Positions 33,683 to 43,538 are shown, counted from the first letter of the stretch. The stretch is DNA of 64,000 nt from Micrococcales bacterium (GCA_009779195.1 WRET01000006.1:1-64000), one strand, 5' to 3'. The notes: a model not told the origin generated them from the sequence alone. Made by a program: numbers and translations.

Positions 33683-34879
33683 TCAGGAGGTGCGGACGAG
33701 GTCGGCAGCCTGGCGGGCGATCTCTAGCTCTTCGTTGGTGGGGACCACCAGGACGGTGACTTTGGCGCCGTCGGGGGAGATGACGCGGGGGTCGGGGGAG
33801 CGGATGGCGTTGCGTTCGGGGTCGATCGCGATGCCGAGCTCTTCGAGGCCGCGCAGGGCTCCGGCGCGCACGGGGGCGGCGTTCTCGCCGACGCCTGCGG
33901 TGAAGGAGATGACGTCGAGGTGGCCGAGCTGGGCGTAGTAGTTGCCGACGTAGCCGCGCAGGCGGTGGTAGTAGACCTCGAGGGCCAGCTGGGAGTGCTC
34001 GTCGCCTGCGTCGGCGGCTGCGAACACGTCACGCATGTCGGCGTGGCCGCACATGCCGAGCATGCCGGACTTGCGGTTCAGCAACGTGTCGACCTCGCCG
34101 ATGCTCAGGTCGGCCGCACGGTACAGGTGCACGAGGACCGCAGGGTCGATATCGCCAGAACGCGTGCCCATGACCAGGCCCTCCAGGGGGGTCAGGCCCA
34201 TGGAGGTCTCCACCGAGTGCCCGCCGCGCACAGCCGTGGCTGACGCGCCGTTGCCCAGGTGCAGCACGATCTGGTTGATGTCGGCCACGTTGCGCCCCAG
34301 GAACTCGGCGGCAGCGCGTGAGACGAACAGGTGTGACGTGCCGTGGAACCCGTAGCGGCGCACACCGTGGGCCTCGGCGACCGTGCGTTCCAGGGCGTAG
34401 GTGTACGCCTCGGGCGGCAGGGTCTGGTGGAACGCGGTGTCGAACACGGCCACGTGCGGGACCGTCGGGAAGGCGTGCCGGGCCGCGATGATCCCCGACA
34501 GGTTCGGCGGGTTATGCAACGGGGCCAGCGGCACCAACGACTCGACGGTGGCGATGACGTCGTCGTCGATGAGCGCCGGGGCGTCGAACACCGACCCGCC
34601 CTGGACCACCCGGTGCCCCACAGCCATGAGGTGCTCGGCGTCGACCGCTGGGCCGTGCTGGGCGAACTGGTCGAGCACCACCTGCATACCGACCTCGTGG
34701 TCAGGCACCGGCACCTCGGTCTCGTTCTTGCCGTCCAGGCCTTTGTGCGCCACCACACCCATCGGCGCACCGATCCGTTCGACGAGCCCGGTGGCCAGCG
34801 CTTTGGCTGTCTCGACCTCGACCAGCTGGTACTTGATCGACGACGAACCTGAGTTGATGACGAGAACTTGGGTTGTCAC
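33683..34879 (-). CDS. ackA: Acetate kinase
   Basis: This enzyme interconverts acetyl phosphate plus ADP with acetate plus ATP. All family motifs are present in the 398 residues: LVINSGSSSIKYQL at the start, VGHRVVQGG, AVFDTAFHQTLP, YGFHGTSH, HLGNGASATAVRGG and GVGENA near the end. The ATG overlaps the pta stop by 4 bases, giving the usual pta-ackA operon for overflow acetate production and acetate uptake. Confidence 0.97.
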   Translation of the reverse strand: MTTQVLVINSGSSSIKYQLVEVETAKALATGLVERIGAPMGVVAHKGLDGKNETEVPVPDHEVGMQVVLDQFAQHGPAVDAEHLMAVGHRVVQGGSVFDAPALIDDDVIATVESLVPLAPLHNPPNLSGIIAARHAFPTVPHVAVFDTAFHQTLPPEAYTYALERTVAEAHGVRRYGFHGTSHLFVSRAAAEFLGRNVADINQIVLHLGNGASATAVRGGHSVETSMGLTPLEGLVMGTRSGDIDPAVLVHLYRAADLSIGEVDTLLNRKSGMLGMCGHADMRDVFAAADAGDEHSQLALEVYYHRLRGYVGNYYAQLGHLDVISFTAGVGENAAPVRAGALRGLEELGIAIDPERNAIRSPDPRVISPDGAKVTVLVVPTNEELEIARQAADLVRTS

Positions 34880-36954
34880 TTCGCTGCCTCCTCAGCAGCG
34901 ACCATCTGCGCCTGGATGGCGGTGATCGCAACGGTGTTGACGATGTCCTGGACGAGTGCCCCGCGCGAGAGGTCGTTGACTGGCAGGCGCAGACCTTGCA
35001 GGACGGGACCGACGGCCACAGCACCGGACGAGCGCTGCACCGCCTTGTAGGTGTTGTTGCCCGTGTTGAGGTCCGGGAAGATGAACACGGTGGCCCGGCC
35101 TGCGACGTCAGAACCGGGCAGCTTGGTCGCCGCGACGGAGAGGTCGACGGCGGCGTCGTACTGGATGGGGCCTTCCACCGACAGGTCCGGACGGCGCGCG
35201 TGCACCAGGGCTGTGGCGTCACGCACTTTCTCCACCGCTTCGCCGGAGCCCGACGCACCTGTGGAGTACGACAGCATGGCGACCTTCGGGTCGATGCCGA
35301 ACCCCATGGCGGTGCTCGCCGACGAGATCGCGATGTCCGCCAGCTGTTCGGTGGTCGGTTCGGGGACCACCGCGCAGTCGCCGTACACCAGCACCCGGTC
35401 TTCGAGGCACATGAAGAACACCGACGAGACGTTGGTGATACCCGGCGAGGTCTTGATGATCTCGAAAGCTGGTTTGATGGTGTGGGCTGTGGTGTGGATC
35501 GCACCAGAGACCATCCCGTCGGCCAGGCCCAGGTAGACCATCATCGTCGCGAAGTACGAGACTTCTTGGACGACTTCGCGGGCACGGTCCAACGTCATAC
35601 CTTTGTGCGCGCGCAGCTCGGTGTACTTCGCGGCGAAACCGTCGATGAGGTCCGAGGTGGTGGGGTCGACGACATCAGCGGTGTCCAGGTCCAGGCCGAG
35701 CTCTCCGGCGCGGGCACGCACAGCCTGCTCGTCGCCGAGGATCGTCAGGTCCGCCACACCCCGGCGCAGCAGCGTGGCCGCAGCGCGCAAGATCCGGTCG
35801 TCCTCGCCCTCGGGCAGGACGATCCGTTTGCGGTCGGACCGGGCTCGTTCGAGCAGCGCGTGCTCGAACATCAGCGGGGTGACCACTGCCGGGCGTGGCA
35901 CGTCCAGCTCGGCCAGCAGGGCCGCTCCGTCGACGTGCTTCTCGAACAGTGCGACTGCTGTGTCCAGCTTGGTCTGCGCGTCGCTGGTCAGGTGGCCGCG
36001 GGCGTGCGCGGCAGCCTGCGCTGCGGCGAACGTGCTCAGGTTGGTGCCCAGCAACGGCAGGCGTGAGTCCATACCCTCCAGGAGGCGGGCGATGGCCGGC
36101 GCTGGTACCAGACCGCCGTTGATGATGACCCCGGCGATCGACGGGAACGTGTCGGCCTGGTGGGCCATGACGATGCCCAAGAGCGCGTCGGACCGGTCGC
36201 CGGGCACGATCACCATGCACGAGTCCGACAGCCTGCTCAGCAGGTTGTCCACACCCATACCAGCGACCACGATGTCGAGCACCGGCCGTGACAGCGACTG
36301 CTCGTCACCGGACAGCAACGTGGCGTGCGTGGCGGTGGCGATCTGCTGCAGCGTCGGGGCGTACAGGGCCGCGTCGTTGGGCAGTGCGTACGCGGTGGTC
36401 TTGGCGGCCAGCAGGCGCTGGATACCGTCGAGCTGTGCCGGGTCGCAACGGTTGGCCACGACGGCGACCACCTGTGCGTGGTTGGTCGTCAGCTCGGCGA
36501 TAGCCACGTCGGCGACCTGGCGGATCCGGTCGGGGGTCCGGTCGCGCCCGCGCACGACGAGCACCACCGGTGCACCGAGGTTCGCTGCGACGCGGGCGTT
36601 GAACGCCAGCTCGGTGGAGCCGATCGGGCCGGTGTAGTCCGAGCCGATGATGAGCACCTCGTCGCAGCGGCTCTCGATCTCGTGGAAAGCCGCGACGATG
36701 GACGACAGGGCCGCCTCGGGGTCTTCGGCCACCTCGTCGTAGGTGGCGCCGATGACCTCGTCGTAGGTCAGGCCAGCGGTGGTGCGTTCGACGAGCAGCT
36801 TGACCAACCAGTCGCGAGAGTCGTTGGAGCGTGCCACTGGCCGGAATATCCCCACGCGCTGCACCGTGTGGGCGAGGAGGTCGAGAAGCCCGAGGGCCAC
36901 CACGGACTTACCGGTGTCGCCTTCGGGAGCTGCGAGGTAGATCGTGCGGGCCAC
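34876..36954 (-). CDS. pta: Phosphate acetyltransferase
   Basis: This enzyme interconverts acetyl-CoA and acetyl phosphate. The 692-residue long form has an N-terminal P-loop domain (APEGDTGKSVVALGLLDLL), a middle DRTGG domain (PGDRSDALLGIVMAHQ) and the C-terminal catalytic domain (RIVLPEGEDDRILRAA, LADGMVSGAIHTTAHTI, GPVLQGLRLPVNDLSRGA). It is first in the operon with ackA. The gene-free 284 bases upstream contain an AT-rich TATATA box near 37080 that may be the promoter. Confidence 0.96.
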   Translation of the reverse strand: MARTIYLAAPEGDTGKSVVALGLLDLLAHTVQRVGIFRPVARSNDSRDWLVKLLVERTTAGLTYDEVIGATYDEVAEDPEAALSSIVAAFHEIESRCDEVLIIGSDYTGPIGSTELAFNARVAANLGAPVVLVVRGRDRTPDRIRQVADVAIAELTTNHAQVVAVVANRCDPAQLDGIQRLLAAKTTAYALPNDAALYAPTLQQIATATHATLLSGDEQSLSRPVLDIVVAGMGVDNLLSRLSDSCMVIVPGDRSDALLGIVMAHQADTFPSIAGVIINGGLVPAPAIARLLEGMDSRLPLLGTNLSTFAAAQAAAHARGHLTSDAQTKLDTAVALFEKHVDGAALLAELDVPRPAVVTPLMFEHALLERARSDRKRIVLPEGEDDRILRAAATLLRRGVADLTILGDEQAVRARAGELGLDLDTADVVDPTTSDLIDGFAAKYTELRAHKGMTLDRAREVVQEVSYFATMMVYLGLADGMVSGAIHTTAHTIKPAFEIIKTSPGITNVSSVFFMCLEDRVLVYGDCAVVPEPTTEQLADIAISSASTAMGFGIDPKVAMLSYSTGASGSGEAVEKVRDATALVHARRPDLSVEGPIQYDAAVDLSVAATKLPGSDVAGRATVFIFPDLNTGNNTYKAVQRSSGAVAVGPVLQGLRLPVNDLSRGALVQDIVNTVAITAIQAQMVAAEEAAK

Positions 36955-37238
36955 GTGGACTCCTTCGTCTGGGGCACGACAGGTCGTCTGCCGGTCTGCC
37001 TGAGGTCGAAGACAGCCCGAACCGCGCGTTGTGGGTCTCGCCGCGGGCCCGGCTGTCAGGTCGCGAGGTCGTGATCTGGTGTATATACGAGACTATCCGC
37101 GATCCGGGGGGAGTTCCTAGCCGAGCGCTCGCAGAAGAAACGCCGGATCGGCCAGCCGGTACCTCGGCCTGGGCCCACCAACGTCCGCAGCGTGCGTGGC
37201 GGACGCGCCGCGGCGTGCGGGGGGTGTGCAGACACGCC

Positions 37239-39251
37239 TTAGATGGCGGTCTGCGCCACCATGGTCCCGGTCGTCAGCTCGAAGGCACCGACGGTTCCGG
37301 ACGCGGACGCGCCCCACGACACGTACAGGTAGTCGCCTGCCCGCACGGCCCGCACAGGTCCGGACTCCCAGCCCCGCGGCATCAGCAGCAGGTCGTGCTG
37401 CACGGTGAACCCGTATGCGGGGTTGACCTGGTACACCAGGTAGTGCAGGCCGTCGGGAGCCTGCACGGAGAACCCGATGAGGTCGTTCTTGGTGTCGACG
37501 AACACTGCGTGGTGGTCATCCATCGCCGGGCAGTGGTCGCCGGGCACTGCCAGCTCATGGGTCTGCGTGACGTCGTACGGGTTCGACACGTCGAACAGGC
37601 TCAGCTTGAACCCGCCAGACAGGCCCGCGTTGGTTCCGGCCATCCCCAGCCCGACGAGGTGGCCGTCGTCCCACGGATGCAGGTAGGCAGAGAAACCGGG
37701 GATTTTCAGCTCGCTCATGACCTGCGGGTGGGCTGGGTCAGACAGGTTGATGGCGAACAGCGGGTCGGTCTGGCGGAACGTCACCACATACCCCACGTCG
37801 CCCGCGAACCGCACCGACTTGACCTGCTCGCCGGGGGCCATGTCGCTGACCGACCCGACCAGGCGCAGGTCTGCGCTCAAGACGTACAGGTTCGACGTCG
37901 TGCCGCGGTGGTCGCGTGCGGTGGTGACCACGCGAAGATCGTCGCCGTGCTCGTCCAGGGCGAACTGGTTGAGCAGCTTGCCGGGGACCTCACCGTACGC
38001 TGCCACGCTCATCTGCCCGTCGGCCAGCGCCAGGCGGACCAGGGTCGTCGAGCCGCCGCTACGCGACGTGGACGTGCCGCCCATGTAGAGGTTCTGCGCG
38101 CTCATGTACACCGTGTCGGCACCGCCCAGGACGGCCTGCTGCCCGGTGTGAGCACCAGTGCGCACGTCGAGCGCTGTGGCCACGGCGTAGCGGGCGTCGG
38201 CGGGGTCAGGCATGAGCGTCACGTCGGAGGGGGCCACAAGCTTCGTACCTTTGCGGTCGGAGACCAACGGGACGAACGTGGTCGGGTCGTCCTCGTCGAT
38301 CTCGTACCCGTACACCGTGAAGTCGCTGACCAGGTAGACCTTGCCCTGCCACAGGCGTGCGGTGCGGTACTCGCCGGACTGGCGGACCGTCGAGCGCAAC
38401 GAGGGGGCACTGGGTTTGGTGATGTCGTACAGCTGCACGACGGTGTCGACCGAGCGGTCGCTGCCAGAGCGTTTCGTGCTGGCGCCGGACGGAGTCTCGC
38501 CGATGACCACGAGGGTCGTGTCGTCGAGGAGCAGGTCGACGACGCTCAACCACCGGTCGGCCGTGGCCACGTCCACCTGCGCCAGCTTGCGGGTTTTCGG
38601 CCCGGCCAGCTCGACGACGCTCACATGTGTGCCGGTGACCACGTACAGGCGCTTGCCGTCGGTCTTGACGATGTCGGCCTCGTCGATGTTCGCGACCTGG
38701 ACGTTGGTGGACGTGTGGTCGTCATCGCTCGACGGCGAGCGTTGGGCGGGAGCCCCGTCCGCGCTGGGTTCTTTCGCGCTGGGTTCCGCCTCTTCAGCCA
38801 TGTCAACGTCGTCGGGAACAGGCCGGTCGTCCCAGGAAGCGTCGGGGGGCGGAGCGTTGAAGGTGGGGTCCGCCCCGCCAGGCCGTGTGGGTACGGGTGC
38901 GGGGGTCGGGCCTACGCCCGCGGCCTGGGCCACGGCGACGTACACGGCGTGGTAGTCGGCCGGGACCGACCCAGACGGGCCGACCACCGGGCTGCCACCG
39001 TCGCGCGACAGGAGCACCCCGCCGCCGATCCCCACCGCCAGGACCAACGCTGCGGCAGCAGCGATCCACACGGTCGGGCGGGACCAGCGCGACCGGGGTC
39101 CGGCAGGGTGCGTACCCGGTTGCAGCGTCACGACGGTGGACTGCTCAGCAACCAGCTGCGCGTCCAGGGCGCGCACGACGGTCTCGTCCGGCCGCATCTG
39201 GGCGGCCATGTCGGCGAAGAGGGGGTCGCGAGGGTCGGTCGGGTCAGTCAT
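37239..39251 (-). CDS. Membrane-anchored beta-propeller protein, candidate anti-sigma factor
   Basis: The product is 670 residues. A cytoplasmic segment (DPLFADMAAQMRPDETVVRALDAQL), one transmembrane helix (~62-82, VWIAAAAALVLAVGIGGGVLL), and a low-complexity acidic linker are followed by a C-terminal propeller of the secreted beta-propeller family. The propeller begins TNVQVANIDEADIVKTDG and contains YVVTGTHVSVVEL, VVDLLLDDTTLVVIGE and ISLDP-like blades. The ATG lies inside the end of the ECF sigma gene (8-base overlap), so the two are co-translated. This position, together with the short cytosolic domain, suggests it holds the sigma factor and senses something outside; that role is inferred. 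Confidence 0.8.
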   Translation of the reverse strand: MTDPTDPRDPLFADMAAQMRPDETVVRALDAQLVAEQSTVVTLQPGTHPAGPRSRWSRPTVWIAAAAALVLAVGIGGGVLLSRDGGSPVVGPSGSVPADYHAVYVAVAQAAGVGPTPAPVPTRPGGADPTFNAPPPDASWDDRPVPDDVDMAEEAEPSAKEPSADGAPAQRSPSSDDDHTSTNVQVANIDEADIVKTDGKRLYVVTGTHVSVVELAGPKTRKLAQVDVATADRWLSVVDLLLDDTTLVVIGETPSGASTKRSGSDRSVDTVVQLYDITKPSAPSLRSTVRQSGEYRTARLWQGKVYLVSDFTVYGYEIDEDDPTTFVPLVSDRKGTKLVAPSDVTLMPDPADARYAVATALDVRTGAHTGQQAVLGGADTVYMSAQNLYMGGTSTSRSGGSTTLVRLALADGQMSVAAYGEVPGKLLNQFALDEHGDDLRVVTTARDHRGTTSNLYVLSADLRLVGSVSDMAPGEQVKSVRFAGDVGYVVTFRQTDPLFAINLSDPAHPQVMSELKIPGFSAYLHPWDDGHLVGLGMAGTNAGLSGGFKLSLFDVSNPYDVTQTHELAVPGDHCPAMDDHHAVFVDTKNDLIGFSVQAPDGLHYLVYQVNPAYGFTVQHDLLLMPRGWESGPVRAVRAGDYLYVSWGASASGTVGAFELTTGTMVAQTAI

Positions 39252-39774
39252 CGAAGAGCCCTTCGTGCAGCAGGGTGCGCATGAGCGAACGTCCACGGCT
39301 CAGACGCATCTTCACCGCGCCAGGTGTCAGGCCGAGCACCTCGGCGATCGTCGCGACCGGCAGGTCGTCGAAGTAGAACAGGTGCAGCACCGTGCGGTAC
39401 TCGTACGCCAGGGCCGACATGGCCCGGGCGACCGCGTCCTGCAGCTCGGTGCGGAACCGGAACGGTTGCAGCGCCGCGTCGACCGTCTCGCCGTGCAGCG
39501 GCACCACACGGGTGCGCCACGAGCTGGTCGACACACGCCGGGCGATGTTCACCGTGGTGGTGATGAGCCAGGCTTTGCGGTGCTCGTCGTCGCGGCACTC
39601 CGGCTGGCGCCGGTGGTAGGCCAAGAACACCTCTTGGAAGACGTCGTCGGCGTCCCCCCGGCACTGCGTGTGGGTGACCGCGATCCGGTAGACCATGTCC
39701 TGGTAGCAGGTGACCACAGCCCTGGTGTCAACCAGACCCGTGCTCGCGCTGGGCTCAACGGTGGCTGCCGGCAC
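39244..39774 (-). CDS. ECF-type RNA polymerase sigma factor
   Basis: The 176-residue factor has sigma region 2 (VVTCYQDMVYRIAVTHTQCRGDADDVFQEVFLAYHRR) and region 4 (ALAYEYRTVLHLFYFDDLPVATIAEVLGLTPGAVKMRLSRGRSLMRTLL). GTG 39774 is chosen because GGGAGG stands 6 bases upstream; the long open frame before it is noncoding. Partner and likely regulator is the membrane propeller protein that overlaps its end. The upstream ~215 bases should contain its (probably self-controlled) promoter. Confidence 0.9.
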   Translation of the reverse strand: MPAATVEPSASTGLVDTRAVVTCYQDMVYRIAVTHTQCRGDADDVFQEVFLAYHRRQPECRDDEHRKAWLITTTVNIARRVSTSSWRTRVVPLHGETVDAALQPFRFRTELQDAVARAMSALAYEYRTVLHLFYFDDLPVATIAEVLGLTPGAVKMRLSRGRSLMRTLLHEGLFDD

Positions 39775-39990
39775 GCGTGCCTCCCTCGACGATGGACACC
39801 CGTAACTCCACGAAAGTGCCCCCAAGGTAACAACGACTTTTGCGCTCCGAGGCCGGTTCGGGCTGAGCTGCTGGTCACGAGGCACGACGGCGGACAGATC
39901 GGTGTGTTCCGAAGGGCCCGGGAACCGCCCCCCAGTGTCGTGCCGTCCGCCCAGGCGACCGCGGGCGTAGGCTCTCGTCGGGAGGTGCCT

Positions 39991-41175
39991 GTGGACGCCC
40001 AGACGGTCAGGTCGGTGCGCCTGGCTCCGCTGTACGCGGCGGGTTTCACCACGGCGTTCGGGGCCCACTCGGTGGCGGCGGGGCTCGGGGTCGAGACCGG
40101 GGCGGGGCTCGAGGCGGGGGACGTGGGTGCCACGCTCGTCGGGTTCGGGGTCGCGCTGGCGGTGTACGACCTGGCTGAGGTGATCCTCAAACCGGTCTTC
40201 GGGGCGCTGAGCGACCGGGTCGGGGTCAAACCCATGATCGTCGCCGGGTTGGTGGGGTTCGCGGCGGTGTCCCTCGTGGGGACGGTGTGGACCTCGGCGT
40301 TGGCGGTGCTGGTCATCCGTTTCGGGCAGGGGGCGTGCGCGTCAGCGTTCTCACCAGCGTCGTCGGCGGCTGTCTCGCGGCTGGCTGGGCCTGGGTCCGC
40401 GGCGGGGTACTTCGGCAAGTACGGCTCGTGGAAGACGCTCGGGTACGCGCTGGGCCCGCTCATCGGCGCCGGGCTCATGACCGTCGGAGGGATGCGCTGG
40501 CTGTTCGCAGCGTTGGCGCTCGTGGCGCTGGGCGCAGCGGTGTGGACCACCGTGGCCATGCCTGACGTCCCTGTGCTCCCGCGTCGTCCGTCGACCCTGG
40601 GCCAGGCCGTGCGCCAGCTTGTCGAACGGCCTTTTGTCGCCGCGACCCTCGCCCTGGCTGCCACCACCGGTTCCCTGACCGTCGGCGTCGGTTTCCTGCC
40701 CCTGCTGGCCGCCCGCGACAACCTTCCGACCTGGGTCGCGATGGCCCTGGTCACCGTGATCGCCATCGCCAGCGCGCTGACCCAGCGCACTGTCGGACGC
40801 CTCGCCGACGAGCGACGCACCACCGTGCGCACCGGTGTCGTCGTCGGTCTGGTCATCACCGGCCTCGGCCTGGCCACACCCGCCCTTGGCCACCCGGTGG
40901 CTCTCGTCGTCGCGGCCCTCCTGCTGGGTGTGGGTATCGGCACCGTCACGCCCCTGGGTTTCGCCCACCTGTCAGCCACCAGCCCTCCCGAGCACATCGG
41001 CCGCACGATGGGTAACGCCGAAGTGGGACGAGAGCTCGGCGACTCCGCCGGGCCCTTCGGCGTCGGAGCTCTCGCAGCCGTCCTCAGCCCTCCCGGCGCC
41101 CTGGTCGCCGCCGGAGCCGTCCTGCTGGCCTTCGCTGCCGTCGACTTCCGCCTCCTGCGGACCGGTCCACCGTGA
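39991..41175 (+). CDS. MFS transporter
   Basis: The 394-residue product has about 12 membrane helices. The loop 2-3 signature is clear (GALSDRVGVKPMIVAGLVGF), and GRLADERRTTVRTGVVVGLV is the corresponding loop in the second half. MTVGGMRWLFAALALVALGAAVW fits helix 6. It is similar to drug or sugar efflux carriers; the substrate is unknown. GTG 39991 has GGGAGGTG just upstream; the ATG-started long frame runs antisense through the sigma gene and is rejected. Confidence 0.88.
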   Translation: MDAQTVRSVRLAPLYAAGFTTAFGAHSVAAGLGVETGAGLEAGDVGATLVGFGVALAVYDLAEVILKPVFGALSDRVGVKPMIVAGLVGFAAVSLVGTVWTSALAVLVIRFGQGACASAFSPASSAAVSRLAGPGSAAGYFGKYGSWKTLGYALGPLIGAGLMTVGGMRWLFAALALVALGAAVWTTVAMPDVPVLPRRPSTLGQAVRQLVERPFVAATLALAATTGSLTVGVGFLPLLAARDNLPTWVAMALVTVIAIASALTQRTVGRLADERRTTVRTGVVVGLVITGLGLATPALGHPVALVVAALLLGVGIGTVTPLGFAHLSATSPPEHIGRTMGNAEVGRELGDSAGPFGVGALAAVLSPPGALVAAGAVLLAFAAVDFRLLRTGPP

Positions 41176-41202
41176 CCGTCGACGAACGGGTACCGTCGTG
41201 CC

Positions 41203-42114
41203 ATGGAGTGGGACTCGCGGCGTTGCGACGGGTTGTGGGGGCTGCTCGTCGGCGACGCGTTGGGTGTGCCGTACGAGTTCCACCCACCTGAGCTGGTCCC
41301 GGCGTACGAGGACATCGAGCTCGAGCCGCCGCACGGGTTCGACCGCAGCCATGCGTCGGCGGCGCCCGGGACGTGGTCCGACGACGGAGCGCAGGCGTTG
41401 TGCCTGCTCGACAGCCTGCTGCACACCGGCGCGCTCGACCTGGACGACTTCGGCGCACGGATGACGGCCTGGTACGACGACGGGCTGTGGGCGGTCGACA
41501 ACCAGGTCTTCGACGTCGGTGTCCAGACTGCTGACGCCCTGCGTGACCTCAAGGAGCGTCGTGACCCGCGGACGTCTGGTCTCGTCCACCCCAACGGCCA
41601 AGGCAACGGTGCGCTCATGCGGGTGCTGCCGCTGGCGCTGTGGCACGCCGGCGACGACGCCGGTCTCGTCCGCGACGCTGGGCTCCAGGCCCTGGTCACC
41701 CACGGGCATGTCATGAACCAGATGGCCTGCGCCTTCTACTGCTTGTGGGCCCGGCGCCTGCTCGACGGCCATGACGTGCTGGCCGGGTGGGCCGACGCCC
41801 TGGCCTGGTTGCGCACCCACGAGAGCGACCCTGACCGTCTCGGCGCGGTCGAACGCCTGGCCCTCGACGAACCCCCCGACGGTGGTGGGTACGTCGTGGC
41901 GAGCTTCCGCGCCGCGCGCTGGTTGCTCACCCGCTGCTCGTCGTACGAAGAGACCGTCAAACGCGCCATCATGCTCGGCAACGACACCGACACCACAGCG
42001 GCCATCGCCGGGGGACTGGCCGGGATCGTCTTCGGAGGCATCCCCGACCGCTGGCTGGGTGCCCTGCGCGGACGCGACCAGGTCGAAGCCTTGCTCGCCC
42101 AGACCAGCCGGTGA
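41203..42114 (+). CDS. ADP-ribosylglycohydrolase family protein
   Basis: The 303-residue helical enzyme removes ADP-ribose from proteins or small molecules. Metal-binding motifs are present: GLLVGDALGVPYEFHPP, TWSDDGAQALCLLDSL, PNGQGNGALMRVLPLAL and GNDTDTTAAIAGGLAGIVFG near the C-terminus, carrying the key acidic residues. The substrate is unknown. The gene starts 27 bases after the MFS gene, probably one transcript. Confidence 0.92.
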   Translation: MEWDSRRCDGLWGLLVGDALGVPYEFHPPELVPAYEDIELEPPHGFDRSHASAAPGTWSDDGAQALCLLDSLLHTGALDLDDFGARMTAWYDDGLWAVDNQVFDVGVQTADALRDLKERRDPRTSGLVHPNGQGNGALMRVLPLALWHAGDDAGLVRDAGLQALVTHGHVMNQMACAFYCLWARRLLDGHDVLAGWADALAWLRTHESDPDRLGAVERLALDEPPDGGGYVVASFRAARWLLTRCSSYEETVKRAIMLGNDTDTTAAIAGGLAGIVFGGIPDRWLGALRGRDQVEALLAQTSR

Positions 42115-42117
42115 CCG

Positions 42118-42597
42118 TCAGACCTCGGCAGCCATTCGGTCGCGAGAGCGCCAGGTCGCCGGGGGGACTTCTTGGTGGCGGGTGAGCAGCCACGCGGTGA
42201 GCTCGTCGAGGGAGTCGACGCAGGCCGCGCCGGTGCGCGGGTATGCGTGGCGCGACTCGATGCGGTGCATCCCGCAGTCGACCATGTGGTCGCACCGGAC
42301 GGCGATCTCAGCGTGGACGGTCCAGATCTCCACGCACTCGTAGAACCCAGGCGGACACAATTCGACAAAAAATGTCACCTGAGGATTTTCCGCACCACCC
42401 GTGATCTTCCATTTCCCGGAGGCGGACTGCCAGTATTCCAGACCGCTGCCGGTCCATCCAGCACGACCTCCGAGGCTCTTAGCAATCTCCCGCAGCCGCG
42501 CCCCCGAAAAGGCGAGCGCAGCCACAACCTCCGGGGTTGCCGACTCTGGGGGGAACACCCACGTCGGTTCTCCGTCAAGCAAAGCCACTTTCTCCAT
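42118..42597 (-). CDS. Hypothetical protein
   Basis: The 159-residue product has no signal peptide or membrane helix: VALLDGEPTWVFPPESATPEVVAALAFSGARLREIAKSLGG, then a beta-rich middle (KWKITGGAENPQVTFFVELCPPGFYECVEIWTVHAE) and a C-terminal helix (LDELTAWLLTRHQE). I do not recognise the family. ATG 42597 is the first start consistent with the protein-like part. It converges with the ADP-ribosylglycohydrolase gene, 3 bases apart. Confidence 0.6.
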   Translation of the reverse strand: MEKVALLDGEPTWVFPPESATPEVVAALAFSGARLREIAKSLGGRAGWTGSGLEYWQSASGKWKITGGAENPQVTFFVELCPPGFYECVEIWTVHAEIAVRCDHMVDCGMHRIESRHAYPRTGAACVDSLDELTAWLLTRHQEVPPATWRSRDRMAAEV

Positions 42598-42808
42598 GCC
42601 GCCATTGTGCCCCACCTTCGATCCCCTACCAAAGGGCCCGCGGTCCCAGCAGGTGCCCAGGCCCGCGGCCCCAGCCTGGGCCCCGGGCTCATGTGAACAG
42701 GTGTCGGACGACCCGGCCCCTCGTCTTCGGGGTGGTGGACGCAGGGCCCGACGAGGAGGGCAGCGCAACGCCTCGTGCCATGGGGGTTGTGTCAGTAGTC
42801 GGTCACGG

Positions 42809-42826
42809 GTACTCTGAATCGAGTAC
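42809..42826 (+). promoter_or_regulatory. Operator-like inverted repeat before padR
   Basis: GTACTC-N6-GAGTAC (42809-42814 and 42821-42826) is perfect and lies 32 bases before the padR start. Size and position suit autoregulation by the PadR protein. Confidence 0.5.
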
Positions 42827-42857
42827 TTGAGAGCGGTTACTGGGCGAGGAGGCACGG

Positions 42858-43526
42858 ATGGCGTTCTCCCGGAGGAACCCGCTGGCACTGATGGTGCTGG
42901 CGGTGCTGTGGGAGCACCCCACGCACCCGTACCAGGTGGTGCAGATCCTCAAGGGGCGGCGCAAGGACGACGCAGCGAGGCTCAACTACGGTTCGCTGTA
43001 CTCGGTGGTCGCTTCGCTGGAAAAAGCCGGCCTCGTCGAAGCGGTAGCGGTGACACGCGAGGGTGGGCTGCCGCCGCGGACCACCTACCAGACCACCGAC
43101 GCCGGGGCGGCCGAGGTCAGCTCGTGGCTGTCTGACCTGCTGGCACGTCCAGCCAAGGAGTACCCGCAGTTCACCACGGCCCTGTCGTTGCTGCCAGCGC
43201 TCGACCCGCAGACTGTGCAGACGCTGCTGGTCCAGCGGCTGGAGCACCTGCGCTCCGGTGTCGAGGCGTTGCGCGCCGGGCTGGCCGAGGCGACCGCCAA
43301 GATCCCTGAGCTGTTCTCTGTGGAAACCACGTACACGCTCGCTATGGCCGAGGCCGAGCTGGCCTTCGTCGAACGTCTGGCCCAGCGCCTGGCCGCTGGC
43401 CAGCTGTCGGGGCTCGACGGGTGGCGGTGGCTGCACTCGCACGGGGAGCGCCCAGGGCCCGAGCAGATCTACCAGGCGTTCAACTTTGCCGACGACATGG
43501 CCTGGCCAGAAGACGGAGGTGCCTAG
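42858..43526 (+). CDS. PadR-family transcriptional regulator
   Basis: The 222-residue protein has an N-terminal winged helix (FSRRNPLALMVLAVLWEHPTHPYQVVQIL, NYGSLYSVVASLEKAGLVEAVAV) and a long helical C-terminal dimer domain (VEALRAGLAEATAKIPELF, AMAEAELAFVERLAQRL). PadR regulators typically repress a neighbouring exporter and release it on binding the drug. The ABC exporter genes 200 bases downstream are the obvious target. GAGGAGGCACGG precedes the ATG. Confidence 0.92.
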   Translation: MAFSRRNPLALMVLAVLWEHPTHPYQVVQILKGRRKDDAARLNYGSLYSVVASLEKAGLVEAVAVTREGGLPPRTTYQTTDAGAAEVSSWLSDLLARPAKEYPQFTTALSLLPALDPQTVQTLLVQRLEHLRSGVEALRAGLAEATAKIPELFSVETTYTLAMAEAELAFVERLAQRLAAGQLSGLDGWRWLHSHGERPGPEQIYQAFNFADDMAWPEDGGA

Positions 43527-43538
43527 CCCCGACGACGA

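Noticed and set aside
36831..39284. 817-codon plus-strand frame
   Set aside because: It is antisense to the pta start and the propeller gene, with no protein-like features.
39549..41714. 721-codon minus-strand frame opposite the MFS and ADP-ribosylglycohydrolase genes
   Set aside because: Both plus-strand products have strong family motifs; the minus frame has none.
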